Shown here one piece after another: positions 28,009-37,137 of a DNA stretch of 64,000 nt. How positions within the stretch are numbered: position 1 is the stretch's first letter; the number at the start of each line of letters is the position of its first letter. A program made the translations under genes and the position numbers. The notes beneath the pieces were generated by a model. That model made no database searches and was not told where the DNA came from. It saw nothing but the letters and a program-made list of their open reading frames with translations. The DNA comes from Pirellulaceae bacterium (lineage in GTDB: Bacteria; Planctomycetota; Planctomycetia; Pirellulales; Pirellulaceae): positions 1-64,000 of the forward strand of contig JAKVCA010000026.1 of assembly GCA_022448315.1 (NCBI GenBank), in the 5' to 3' direction.

Positions 28009-29187
28009 CTAGGTGTTTTCACTCGCGGTGGCGAGTGTCATTGCGATCTGGCAGGCTTTGAGATATTCGTCGACCATGAGTTCTTCCGTTTTCATATGTT
28101 GGTTGACCTGTCCACAACCGAAAGAGACCGTGGGTAGTCCGCGAGCGCTGAGCCAATTCGCATCTAGCCCACCATTGGCCACGGCAAACTCTGGCTCGAG
28201 GCCCGCTTGCGAAACCGCCTGAATTCCTGCCTTCACACAAGGGTGATCCTGGGAGATTTTGAATGCCTCGTAATCCAGGTTGCCGCGAAACTTGACTTGG
28301 CCATTCACTCCCTCTTGGTTTGTGACTCTCGTAGCGGCTTGGCTGAATGCCGCTTCGATTTCGTTCACTATCTCTTCCCGAAAGACCGGGTCGTGACTTC
28401 GGGCTTCAGCCCGGAGTGTCACCTCATCGCAAACCACATTGGTAGCCGCACCCCCGTGAATCACGCCAATATTGCTGGTCCCCAGCCTTCCCCGTTTTTT
28501 GATCGCACCGTGCCAGCCTCGTCGTTGAAGATCTGCAATCGCGAGCCCCGCAATGGCGATGGCACTGACCCCAGCTTCGGGCGCGCCGCCAGCATGACTG
28601 GCGAGTCCAGTGATCCGTATTTCCATCCGATACCCTCCCGTCGCGCCAATCGTCAGTTTATTCGCTGCTCCACCGTCCCAGTTGAAACACAGCTTTGGAG
28701 ACTTCAGTGAGCCTTTCGCCAACAGGCGTGCGCCGTGCAAACCGATTTCTTCCTGCACGGTCCACAAAAAGGTCAGCGGCGGGTGATCGAGGCCTCGGCC
28801 CAGGATTTCGGAAGCGGCGATGAGAGTGACCGCACAACCCGCACGGTTGTCCGCGCCGAGACCGGAGCTGGGATTTGCACTGATCATCTTGTTCCCTTTG
28901 CGAACAGGCTTCGAGCCGACGCAGATGGGAACTGTATCCATGTGGGCCATCAGAAGACGCCGTGGACCACGGACTGTGCCCGGCAAGACGCAGACAAGAT
29001 TGCCAGTATTGCCCTGGAGGGGTGTCCGTTTTTGAACCTGATCCGAAGAGATCCAACTCGCTTTGGCACCCGCCGCCCGAAGATGGCCTATCAAGTAATC
29101 CGCCACATCGGCTTCTCGACCACTGTCGCCTGGAATCGCCATGAGTTCCATGACTCGTTGTACTGCAGTGTCTTGGTCAAAACTCAT
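28009..29187 (-). CDS. M20/M42-like zinc aminopeptidase (tripeptidase-type)
   Basis: 392 residues from the ATG at 29187 (AGGA about 9 nt upstream); the frame extends to 29274. Metal ligands appear in the expected order: MAHMDTVP (His), GLGADNRAG (Asp), VQEEIG (the catalytic Glu pair), then NWDGG, and near the end a His in the GQVNQHMKTEE region. A dimerisation lid domain sits between about 190 and 300. The enzyme should remove N-terminal residues from short peptides in the cytoplasm, which would suit peptides brought in by a transporter such as opp, though the genes are 21 kb apart. It is convergent with the methyltransferase gene. Confidence 0.87.
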   Translation of the reverse strand: MSFDQDTAVQRVMELMAIPGDSGREADVADYLIGHLRAAGAKASWISSDQVQKRTPLQGNTGNLVCVLPGTVRGPRRLLMAHMDTVPICVGSKPVRKGNKMISANPSSGLGADNRAGCAVTLIAASEILGRGLDHPPLTFLWTVQEEIGLHGARLLAKGSLKSPKLCFNWDGGAANKLTIGATGGYRMEIRITGLASHAGGAPEAGVSAIAIAGLAIADLQRRGWHGAIKKRGRLGTSNIGVIHGGAATNVVCDEVTLRAEARSHDPVFREEIVNEIEAAFSQAATRVTNQEGVNGQVKFRGNLDYEAFKISQDHPCVKAGIQAVSQAGLEPEFAVANGGLDANWLSARGLPTVSFGCGQVNQHMKTEELMVDEYLKACQIAMTLATASENT

Positions 29188-29548
29188 CACAGGGATCCTG
29201 AATCGGAAGGTCAGATGGCAAGTTGCCAACTTCAGAGCAGCTTGCAACTCGTGGGGAAGCGACGCGAATGCCACATTCTCACATCATGAAAAGGGACTTG
29301 AGAACGCATGATGAACTCCAAGGAATTCATCATTTCTTTTACCCATCTTCCCTTTTGTCTTTCGCAGGAGAAAGGGGGGCGCGAGGTGGTCTCCCAAATG
29401 GATAATTGGCAGTGGCTCCAATTCGTTATCTGATTCCACCGGCGTGTGGTGTGCCACATCGCAGTCAAGTGATACCATTCATCCTCTGTGGAATTCATTG
29501 CGGGCTAACCCGGTTGAGCCTTGTTAGTCGTTCATTCAGGATGCACAA
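29188..29548. other. Divergent intergenic region with a long inverted repeat
   Basis: No gene. The main structure is an almost perfect inverted repeat at 29308-29333 (12-nt arms, one mismatch, 2-nt centre) followed on the plus strand by TTTCTTTT. Nothing that needs a plus-strand terminator ends here, so it may be an operator or a barrier to antisense transcription. Confidence 0.5.
29308..29333. repeat. Near-perfect palindrome in a divergent promoter region
   Basis: Arms ATGATGAACTCC (29308-29319) and GGAATTCATCAT (29322-29333) are reverse complements with one mismatch, around a central AA. TTTCTTTT follows on the plus strand. It lies between the divergent peptidase (start 29187) and deoxyribosyltransferase-like (start 29549) genes. 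The near-absent loop argues more for a dimeric regulator site than for an RNA hairpin; both remain open. Confidence 0.45.
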
Positions 29549-29992
29549 ATGTTGCGTTTTTTTATTGCCGGAGTCATGCAAGGATCGAGTGGCGGCGACG
29601 ATGTTGTCGAACAGTGCTATCGCACGACCATTCGAGAGGTCCTTGGCCGCGTGTTTCCGGAGGCGGACATTTATGATCCTTGGGCGGGACACGAAGAGTC
29701 TATCGGCTACAGTGACGAAAAGGGGAAGCGAGTATTCCTTGAACACAACGCGATGTGCGGGCAAGTGGATGTCTTGATCGCATTTCTCCCCGAGGCATCC
29801 ATGGGGACGGCGATCGAAATGTGGGAGGCCTATCGAAATAGCAAAAAGGTGATTTCGATCAGTCCGATGCGTCACAACTGGGCAATTAAATTTATCAGTG
29901 ACCATCGGTATGACTCACTGGAAGATTTTGTCCGGGCAGTCCAAGATGGGTCGTTTCAAAAGATACTCGACGCGTCAACGCATGCAGAATGA
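29549..29992 (+). CDS. Nucleoside 2-deoxyribosyltransferase-like protein
   Basis: 147 residues. Opens with RFFIAGVMQGS, a Rossmann-like first strand and phosphate/sugar loop. It then has CGQVDVLIAFLPEASMGTAIE: Asp74 and Glu90 match the sugar-binding Asp and nucleophilic Glu of the family, followed by MWEAYRNSKKVISISP. The closing part is a short helix-strand-helix. Known members swap bases between deoxyribonucleosides or hydrolyse nucleotides (the DNPH1-like branch); which applies here is open. It lies 50 nt upstream of rlmN on the same strand, possibly one transcript. Confidence 0.75.
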   Translation: MLRFFIAGVMQGSSGGDDVVEQCYRTTIREVLGRVFPEADIYDPWAGHEESIGYSDEKGKRVFLEHNAMCGQVDVLIAFLPEASMGTAIEMWEAYRNSKKVISISPMRHNWAIKFISDHRYDSLEDFVRAVQDGSFQKILDASTHAE

Positions 29993-30042
29993 GGTTAGGG
30001 AAGTTCCAAGGGTGGAATCGGCTGCGTGGTGGGAGAGACTAG

Positions 30043-31176
30043 ATGAGCGAAGATCATGGAGAGAGTGGACTCGAGTCGGAGTCTCATGGCCCCGATAAGG
30101 TTGCCGCCAATTCGCAGCTTCACCTTCTCGACTACGATTCCAAGTCGCTTGCCACGTGGCTGAAGACGGAGGGGAGCCAAAGTTATCGGGCCAAGCAGAT
30201 TCGTCATCGACTCTTCTCCGGTCGAGCCGAATCTTTCGAGGACATGCCGGACCTTCCGAAGGCACTTCGGGAAAAGCTGTCGCAGGATTTTCAACTATGG
30301 ACTTCAACCGTTGTCAGACATCAAAAGGCTGAGGATGGCACGGAGAAACTGCTTCTGCAGTGGTCCGAGGGAGGGCGAATTGAATGCGTGCTTCTCCGCG
30401 ATGGTGACCGTCGAACGATTTGCATCAGTAGCCAGGTTGGCTGTGCGATGGGGTGTGTTTTTTGTGCCAGTGGTCTGGATGGCGTCGATCGAAATCTGAC
30501 CCGCGGTGAAATTATCGAGCAGATGCTCAGGTTGCAACGCCTGCTGCCTCAAGGTGAGCGTCTTAGCCATATCGTGGTCATGGGGATGGGAGAGCCCCTG
30601 GCCAATCTCAACTCACTCCTTTCAGCACTGAATGAGGCCAATGCTCCCGATGGACTGGATATCAGCGCGCGGCGAATCACGATCTCTACAGTAGGACTTC
30701 CGCCCGCGATCGTCAGACTGGCAGAAGAGAACCGGAGGTTTCATTTGGCCGTTTCTCTTCACGCGCCCAATGACGAACTTCGAGATCAGATTGTACCCGT
30801 CAATCGAAAAATCGGCATCAAAAAAGTGCTCAAAGCGGCGGACCAATATTTTGAGGCCTCGGGTCGAAGGCTGACTTACGAATACGTCCTGTTGGCCGAG
30901 GTGAATGACTCTCCAGAACATGCCCAGCAACTCGCGCAGTTGCTTCGAGGCCGACCGGCTTTGCTCAATGTGATTCCGTACAATCCCGTTGAGGGACTTC
31001 CCTATCAGACACCCTCTTCGATGAGCGTGAGACGATTTCGCGAGATTTTGGAGCGGGGTGGGATCAACGTTCAATTTCGTCAACGTAAGGGCGACAAGAT
31101 CAACGCCGCGTGCGGGCAGCTCAGACGCTCCACGCCAACAGCCAATGTCGAAATTCAACCGCCATCTCAGGCATGA
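30043..31176 (+). CDS. rlmN: 23S rRNA (adenine2503-C2)-methyltransferase RlmN
   Basis: 377 residues. Radical-SAM enzyme that methylates C2 of A2503 in 23S rRNA (and often A37 of some tRNAs). The cluster-binding C-x3-C-x2-C is CAMGCVFC (134-141). VVMGMGEPLAN follows, then the SAM-binding region TISTVGLPPAIVRLAEE. The methyl-accepting/resolving Cys near the C-terminus is in INAACGQLR, as required for the RlmN/Cfr mechanism. GGGAGAG precedes the ATG. Upstream is the deoxyribosyltransferase-like gene and downstream another RNA methyltransferase. Confidence 0.95.
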   Translation: MSEDHGESGLESESHGPDKVAANSQLHLLDYDSKSLATWLKTEGSQSYRAKQIRHRLFSGRAESFEDMPDLPKALREKLSQDFQLWTSTVVRHQKAEDGTEKLLLQWSEGGRIECVLLRDGDRRTICISSQVGCAMGCVFCASGLDGVDRNLTRGEIIEQMLRLQRLLPQGERLSHIVVMGMGEPLANLNSLLSALNEANAPDGLDISARRITISTVGLPPAIVRLAEENRRFHLAVSLHAPNDELRDQIVPVNRKIGIKKVLKAADQYFEASGRRLTYEYVLLAEVNDSPEHAQQLAQLLRGRPALLNVIPYNPVEGLPYQTPSSMSVRRFREILERGGINVQFRQRKGDKINAACGQLRRSTPTANVEIQPPSQA

Positions 31177-31274
31177 TTTTCTAGACAATCGGCGAAGCAG
31201 ATTTCAGCGATCGGTGGTGTATCGTTCGCAAGAACTCTTTCAGTCCCACTTTGTAATTTCCTTGTCGAGTGATT

Positions 31275-32627
31275 ATGGCGAGATCCAAAAAACCGCGTCC
31301 TCCGATCGATGTTGAACTCGGTCAGTTTTGTTTTACAGGGCAAGTCGAGGGGCATACGGAGACACGTCGCGTGCTGGCCTGGGGGGGCTTGCCCGGAGAG
31401 CATGTGCTGGTCCGCGAACGCAAACGCAAACGTGGAACTTCGATCGGTGTCGTCGAAGAGATTTTTCGACCTTCGCCTGATCGTGTACCGCCTCTTGAGG
31501 ATCACTACATCTGCAGTTCCCCTTGGCAAGTACTCAATCCGGAACGGGAGAACGAGATCAAACATGATCTTGTTCGAGATTGGTTTTCTCAAGAGCATGG
31601 GATCGAATTGCCCGACTTCGAGGTCGTTGGGGACGTGAGGGTCGGTTATCGAAACAAACTGGAATTCGGATTTGCCAACACGGATGAAGGGGTGTCGCTT
31701 TCGTTCTTCGAGCGAGGAGGACCCGGACGAAGAATGCCTTTGGAAAGTTGTTGCCTTGGGCAAAACGAAATTAATGAAGCCGCCCAGAAAATTGTGAAGC
31801 GTTGCCGAGCCGCTGGCTACGAGTCGCGCAGTTTGAAGTCGTTGATGCTCAGAAGCAATCAGGCCGGTGAAGTTCTGGCCGGACTGTACGTGCGAGATGA
31901 ATTGCCTCCTCCTTTTACCTCGTTGGATGATCTTGAGCCGTTGGTTGGCTTTCGAATGTATTTGAGTAATCCCAAGTCTCCAGCGTCCGTGGTGGACAGG
32001 GTGATTCAGGATTTGGGACTTGCCGAAATCGACGAATATCTCCACGGTCATCGATTTTCAATGACTGATCGCAGTTTCTTCCAGGTAAATATACCGATGT
32101 TTGAAACCGCGCTCTCCGCCATTCGTCCGCATGTTCTGCCCGACCGCCCTGTTTATGACCTCTACGCCGGAGTCGGCACGATTGGGATCAACTTGGGTGT
32201 CGCCGGTACCCATTTCGTTGAGATCGAACCCGAGTGCACTCGACAGCTTGAGTTGAATTGCCAAAGAAACGGCTTGGAGGCCCCCCAGATCATCACGTCT
32301 CCTGCGGAAAAGGCGATACCTGAATTTTGCCGAGACGCGACATTGATCGTGGATCCACCCCGCGTGGGATTGCACCCCAAAGTGGTCAAGGCCCTTGCCG
32401 AGAGCGGTCCAGATCGTGTCATTTATTTGTCCTGCAATCCAGATACTCAGGCTCGCGACCTGAGTATTCTCATGCCTGGCTATACGCTAACTGACTTCCA
32501 AGCCTTCAACTTCTTTCCGCGCACCCCCCACCTCGAAACGCTTTCGATTCTGGATCGAAAAGCATGTACGGCCTCCGCAATTGAGGTTTCCCATGGAAAT
32601 TCGAGTGACCTCAACCCGCAGGATTAA
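31275..32627 (+). CDS. RlmD/RumA-family (uracil-5-)-methyltransferase
   Basis: 450 residues. An N-terminal TRAM domain (about 5-65) binds RNA. A SAM-dependent catalytic domain follows, with YAGVGTIGIN (SAM loop), VDPPRVGLH and the nucleophilic Cys in YLSCNPDTQARDL. The family makes m5U in rRNA or tRNA. Members such as RlmD hold a 4Fe-4S cluster by C-x5-C-x2-C just after the TRAM domain; here that place has only one Cys (YICSSPW), so the cluster motif is not complete. ATG at 31275 is preferred to the GTG at 31269. The target base is not known. Confidence 0.85.
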   Translation: MARSKKPRPPIDVELGQFCFTGQVEGHTETRRVLAWGGLPGEHVLVRERKRKRGTSIGVVEEIFRPSPDRVPPLEDHYICSSPWQVLNPERENEIKHDLVRDWFSQEHGIELPDFEVVGDVRVGYRNKLEFGFANTDEGVSLSFFERGGPGRRMPLESCCLGQNEINEAAQKIVKRCRAAGYESRSLKSLMLRSNQAGEVLAGLYVRDELPPPFTSLDDLEPLVGFRMYLSNPKSPASVVDRVIQDLGLAEIDEYLHGHRFSMTDRSFFQVNIPMFETALSAIRPHVLPDRPVYDLYAGVGTIGINLGVAGTHFVEIEPECTRQLELNCQRNGLEAPQIITSPAEKAIPEFCRDATLIVDPPRVGLHPKVVKALAESGPDRVIYLSCNPDTQARDLSILMPGYTLTDFQAFNFFPRTPHLETLSILDRKACTASAIEVSHGNSSDLNPQD

Positions 32628-32892
32628 AAGCTCAGGGAGCCCAAGGCTTCGCGTCGGTGAGAGCTCAGAAGGTTGCAATCTGCGTGGTCTTTCCGGCGGT
32701 TCAGCGAGCCGGGTAGCATTTTTTCTCGACCTTAAAACCCTAATGGCCGATACACCCCGTATGAACTGCGCGATCGGACCATCATCGTTGGCGTGATTCC
32801 GCTGGGGGTTGGCCCCGATCGCATAAGATTTCGGTGTCCCGAGGAACTCGCGGCATCGCCGACGACTCTCCCTCAGAACCTGCAGCGTGTGA

Positions 32893-34221
32893 ATGGCAAC
32901 TTCTTTCAGAATCAAACCGAAGCAGATGCTCGGAAAGTATCGCATTGAGTCCAAGCTTGGGGATGGCGGTTTCGCAACGGTCTATCGCGCGTTTGATACG
33001 CTCGAGGGAATTCGCATTGCGTTGAAAGTTCCCTATCCTCACCTTGTCAGTCCTGAGTGGACGGAAGATTTTCGACGTGAAATCCGGATCAATGCCCAAC
33101 TCAGGCATCCTCACGTTCTGCCGGTAAAAAATGCAGAGATGGTCGAGGGGGGCCTGGTGGTCGCCTACCCACTCGGAGATCGGACTTTGCAGGATCGCTT
33201 GCGTAGTCGCATGTCGCTGCCGACTGCGATCGAGTATGTCCAGCAGCTTCTGTCAGCAGTCGCGTATGCCCATTCCAGGAAGGTGATGCATTGCGACATC
33301 AAACCCGAAAATCTCATCCTGTTTGATGATCATCTCATGCTGTCGGATTTCGGACTCGCCAAAATATCGGCTCGGACGCTTCGAGCATCTGGTTCCGGGA
33401 CGGTGGGCTATATTGCTCCGGAGCAGGCGATGGGGCGACCCTCCTTTCGATCCGACGTTTTTTCGCTCGGGCTTGTAAGTTATCGAATGGTGGCCGGGAT
33501 CCTTCCGGAGTGGCCTTACGACTGGCCTTTTCCCTCGCACTCACGCCTCAGCCAGAGGGCTCACCCTGATTTGGTGCGGTTCTTGAAACGCAGCCTTGAA
33601 AACGACCCTCGCAAACGGTTTTCGGATGCGATGGCCATGGAGTCTGCGTTCCTTCGTATCCGGGCAAAATGCTTACGCTTCTCTTCCAAGACGAGCGTGA
33701 CTCAAGCTCGGACAGTCCCGCTGAAGCCGAGAGACTGGAGAACCGTGCGTCGTCGTCAATTTGTCAAAGAGTTTGGCAGCGTGCTGGAGACCGACTTTAC
33801 ATGTCAGAAATGCGACGGTCCCGTTTCAGAGGCGATGGGATTTTGTCCCTGGTGTGGCGATGACCGTACGTATTTCCCGGACCGGACTCGGCTGTCTCAA
33901 TGTTGTCCGAGGTGCAACCGTGGGCTCAAACTCGATTGGAGTTATTGCCCATGGTGCTACGGAGGCGGATTCGAACTGGCAACCCAACGCGAATATTCAG
34001 ACTCGAGGTACGTCCGTGGTTGTCAGAACTCAGCCTGTGACCGAAAAGAGCTGCTACCTTTCATGAAATATTGCCCATGGTGCCGGACAAAGGTCCGCAA
34101 GCGTTGGAAAATTCCCGGCATTAAGGAGACCTGCACAAGTTGTGGCTGGGGAGTTCTTTCCAGTTATTGGAGTCACTGCGGATGGTGCGGCAAAGCGCTT
34201 GCCGCCCAGCGGGCTGCCTAG
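32893..34221 (+). CDS. Ser/Thr protein kinase with four C-terminal zinc ribbons
   Basis: 442 residues. Kinase domain 15-260: Gly loop LGDGGF (22-27), Lys45, Glu63 of helix C, catalytic loop HCDIKPEN (133-140; Cys replaces the usual Arg, a non-RD kinase), DFG (152-154), APE (175-177). No membrane helix is seen. From about 300 come four C-x2-C (once C-x4-C)/C-x-W-C knuckle pairs: C304/307 with C318/321, C338/341 with C352/355, C377/382 with C394/397, C414/417 with C429/432. They look like zinc ribbons that bind nucleic acid or protein. The next gene encodes a PP2C phosphatase, so the two probably set one phosphorylation state. Confidence 0.9.
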   Translation: MATSFRIKPKQMLGKYRIESKLGDGGFATVYRAFDTLEGIRIALKVPYPHLVSPEWTEDFRREIRINAQLRHPHVLPVKNAEMVEGGLVVAYPLGDRTLQDRLRSRMSLPTAIEYVQQLLSAVAYAHSRKVMHCDIKPENLILFDDHLMLSDFGLAKISARTLRASGSGTVGYIAPEQAMGRPSFRSDVFSLGLVSYRMVAGILPEWPYDWPFPSHSRLSQRAHPDLVRFLKRSLENDPRKRFSDAMAMESAFLRIRAKCLRFSSKTSVTQARTVPLKPRDWRTVRRRQFVKEFGSVLETDFTCQKCDGPVSEAMGFCPWCGDDRTYFPDRTRLSQCCPRCNRGLKLDWSYCPWCYGGGFELATQREYSDSRYVRGCQNSACDRKELLPFMKYCPWCRTKVRKRWKIPGIKETCTSCGWGVLSSYWSHCGWCGKALAAQRAA

Positions 34222-34274
34222 AAACGACCTGCCTCGGCAAAATCACCCGAGGCTGAAAAGCAAAGGGCCTCACC

Positions 34275-35201
34275 GTGAACCAAGCGTCACGCCAATCGAG
34301 GATGTACCTTAATCAGGACATGCCAAGGCCCCTCGTGGAACATTGCCTTGATGGCCAGGTCGGGGTTTTCTCCCATCGCTGTCCTGGCAAAGCCACGTCC
34401 AATGAGGATTCCGTCGCCATCATAGAAGTCTCGGAAGAATTCTTGGTGCTCGCGGTCGCTGACGGTCTTGGAGGAGGGCCTGAGGGTGAAAAGGCGAGTC
34501 GATTGGCCGTTCAGACTTTGAGGCAAGAGGTCCAGGCGACATTAACCGCGGGGGTGCATCCTCGTGCCGCGATTTTGAATGGCTTCGAGGCGGCCAATGA
34601 GGTCGTTCTGCAGTCGGTGCGGGGTGGGGCGACAACGCTTGCCGTTGCTGAGATTCGTGACGGTTTTTTTCGACCCTATCACGTCGGTGATTCCGTGCTT
34701 CTATTGATGAGTAACCGCGGGAGGGTCAAGTATGAAAGTATTTCCCATTCTCCGGTTGGCTATGGTATCGAAGCCGGGGTGCTGGACCGAGAGGAAGCCC
34801 TCTATCGCGACGATCGGCATTGGGTAAGTAATGTCATAGGCTCGGAGGAGATGAGGATTGAGATCGGTCCTCAGGTCGCGATTGCTCCCCGAGATACGGT
34901 ACTCGTTACAAGCGATGGTTTGATCGACAATCTGCGGGTTGCTGAGATTGTCGAGGAGATTCGCAAGGGGGATCTTCAACGCGGAATCGAATCGCTCGTC
35001 GAGAAAACTCGCAAGCGGATGGAGGTGAAGGTCGAGGGACAGCCCAGCAAGCCTGATGATTTTACGCTGGCACTCTATCGGCCTATGGGCTTGGCGAGCC
35101 AGGCTGAGGCTGATGAGGTCGCCCAAAATCCAGTCACGCTTGGTGTTGCAAACCCACCGGAGGGGTGGGCGGAGCCTTCGAGTCCGACAAAGCCCCTCTG
35201 A
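34275..35201 (+). CDS. PP2C-family Ser/Thr protein phosphatase
   Basis: 308 residues from the GTG at 34275, supported by AAAGGG 7 nt upstream. Metal-binding motifs are in the usual order: NEDSV (43-47), ADGLGGG (62-68), GDS (138-140), TSDGL (212-216) and KPDDFTL (259-265), so the two-metal site looks intact. The last 40 residues are a Pro/Glu-rich tail. The gene begins 53 nt after the zinc-ribbon kinase and should reverse its phosphorylation; that partnership is inferred from position. No membrane segment is seen, so both act in the cytoplasm. Confidence 0.88.
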   Translation: MNQASRQSRMYLNQDMPRPLVEHCLDGQVGVFSHRCPGKATSNEDSVAIIEVSEEFLVLAVADGLGGGPEGEKASRLAVQTLRQEVQATLTAGVHPRAAILNGFEAANEVVLQSVRGGATTLAVAEIRDGFFRPYHVGDSVLLLMSNRGRVKYESISHSPVGYGIEAGVLDREEALYRDDRHWVSNVIGSEEMRIEIGPQVAIAPRDTVLVTSDGLIDNLRVAEIVEEIRKGDLQRGIESLVEKTRKRMEVKVEGQPSKPDDFTLALYRPMGLASQAEADEVAQNPVTLGVANPPEGWAEPSSPTKPL

Positions 35202-35433
35202 AATCGCTGAAATTTGCGTTGCAACCGAGGATTGAGAGCGTGTCGGTTGCGATGAAAAATGCTTCCGAGACGGCGCTAAGTAGTTGAATCGGTTCGGATC
35301 GCTGGGATTCACACCTTCGTCAGCATCCTATTGGGATCGATTCTGATCCTGTTCAAGGTCCTTGCGATTGTTGCGTCAGCCTGCGAAAACGTGGGTTGAA
35401 CAATCAGCACAGGTATTACGACGGAGAAACAAA

Positions 35434-36543
35434 GTGGAACGAAAATGTCGCTGGGGCTTTCTTAGTACTGCAGATATTGGCCGAAAAAATTGGCAAGCCA
35501 TCTTTCATGCGGACAACGCGGTGGTGACGGCGGTTGCGAGTCGCAGTGAGGATAAAGCTCAAGAATTCATCAAAGACTGTCAGTCTTTCCACCCCTTCGA
35601 TCCGGCTCCTCGAGCCATGGGGAGCTACGAAGAGCTTCTGAGCAGCGACGAGGTTGATGCGGTTTATGTGCCTCTGCCGACGGCCTTGCGTCGGCCATGG
35701 GTCGTCAAGGCGGCGGAAGCCGGGAAGCACGTCCTCTGTGAGAAACCCTGCGGTGTTTCTAAAGCTGAAGTCGCTGAGATGACTCGGGCGTGTGAGGCCA
35801 ACGGTGTCCAATTCATGGACGGCGTGATGTTCATGCATAGTCAACGTCTACCGGCGATGAAGCAGGTGCTTCAGAATGAAGAGGAGTTTGGAAAACTGCG
35901 CCGCATCGGTATTCAGTTTTCGTTTTGTGGTCCGGATGAATTCTTCACGGACAATATTCGAACGCATAGTGATCTTGAGCCTGCGGGGTGCCTCGGGGAT
36001 CTGGGGTGGTATTGCATCCGGATGATCCTGTGGGGAATGGACTGGGAGCTTCCTCACAAGGTCACAGCGACGATTCTGACGGAAGCCAAGCAGCCCAGCA
36101 GTCCAGAGGCAGTACCCGTCGAGTTTTCAGCCGAGTTGTTTTTTGAGGACGGGGTATCGGCCAGTTTTTACTGCTCGTTCATTACGGAAAACCAGCAACT
36201 GGTGCGGTTCTGCGGGAGCAAAGGGTATCTCGAGCTTAATGATTTCGTCCTGCCTTACCTCGGTAGCGAATTGAATTTCGACCTCGTCAAAAACGTGTTC
36301 AATGTTCACGGCTGTGACTTCAATATGGAGCGTCATGCAACGCGGCATTCGGTTGCAGAATATGCGAATAGCTGGCCGAGTGCTCAAGAGACTCAGTTGA
36401 TTCGGACGTTCTCCGAGACCGTAAACAGCGGGCAAATGGATTCGCAATGGCCTCGTTACAGCGTCGCGACGCAAACCGTTCTTGACGCCTGCTTTGAAGC
36501 CGCAAGGAGCCAAACTTCGGTCAAACCCGGTTTGCCTTCCTAG
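35434..36543 (+). CDS. Gfo/Idh/MocA-family oxidoreductase
   Basis: 369 residues from the GTG at 35434, which has a well-spaced GGAG 7 nt upstream and opens on the conserved WGFLSTADIGRKN nucleotide-binding strand; the frame itself is open from 35362. The family landmark EKPCGV (about 109-114) supplies the catalytic-site Lys, and the C-terminal alpha/beta domain follows with GGxxDLG-like GCLGDLGWYCIR. Members oxidise or reduce sugars or related polyols with NAD(P). The substrate is not indicated by the neighbours. Confidence 0.87.
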   Translation: MERKCRWGFLSTADIGRKNWQAIFHADNAVVTAVASRSEDKAQEFIKDCQSFHPFDPAPRAMGSYEELLSSDEVDAVYVPLPTALRRPWVVKAAEAGKHVLCEKPCGVSKAEVAEMTRACEANGVQFMDGVMFMHSQRLPAMKQVLQNEEEFGKLRRIGIQFSFCGPDEFFTDNIRTHSDLEPAGCLGDLGWYCIRMILWGMDWELPHKVTATILTEAKQPSSPEAVPVEFSAELFFEDGVSASFYCSFITENQQLVRFCGSKGYLELNDFVLPYLGSELNFDLVKNVFNVHGCDFNMERHATRHSVAEYANSWPSAQETQLIRTFSETVNSGQMDSQWPRYSVATQTVLDACFEAARSQTSVKPGLPS

Positions 36544-36657
36544 TTTTCTGTCGCGGTTGGAGTTCAGTCTGCCGGGCATTGCCCCCGGCCGACGGATTCC
36601 CTGAAGACTCATCGCTGAATGTTCGCGACTTAGGCGGTGCGGTGCGAGGTTCATTCA

Positions 36658-36702
36658 TGAAAAAGCCCGCACATTTCATCCACCGAGGAAATGTGCAGGC
36701 TT
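36658..36702 (-). terminator. Rho-independent terminator of the atp operon
   Basis: On the minus strand, a 15-bp stem with one mismatch (arms 36702-36688 and 36677-36663) and a 10-nt loop is followed by TTTTT (36664-36660). It begins 38 nt past the atpC stop. It also stands between the convergent oxidoreductase gene and the operon, and may act in both directions. Confidence 0.8.
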
Positions 36703-36739
36703 CATGTTGATCGACATCAGGTGATCCTGTCGCAACCCT

Positions 36740-37137
36740 TTAGCGTTTCGCAACCATCCGTTGCTGTCCACGAGCCTGGCTCATCAAGCGATCGCGTATG
36801 GCCATCAATTCTGGGCTTTTGGCCGACATTTCGTTCGCCCTGTCCAGAAGTTGCTGTGCTTCTTCGCCATTCAAGTCAGCGGCGGGAATGGCACGATTCG
36901 TCAATACCGAGACCGTGTTCTCATTGACTTGGACGAACCCTCCATCAACGTAGAACGACTCGGACTGTCCGCCCCCGGTCAAACGCATCTCTCCATGTCC
37001 AAGACGACCAATCATGGGGCTGTGCTTCGCCGCAATTCCGATTTCACCATCGTGAAGCGGAAGTGCCACAAATTCGATCTGCTTGTCGATCACGGTTTTT
37101 TCGGGGGTGACAACGACACATTGGAGTTCGGCCATCA

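Noticed and set aside
33965-33985. T-loop-like GATTCGAACTGGC as a tRNA
   Set aside because: It lies inside the kinase gene and no acceptor, D or anticodon arms surround it.
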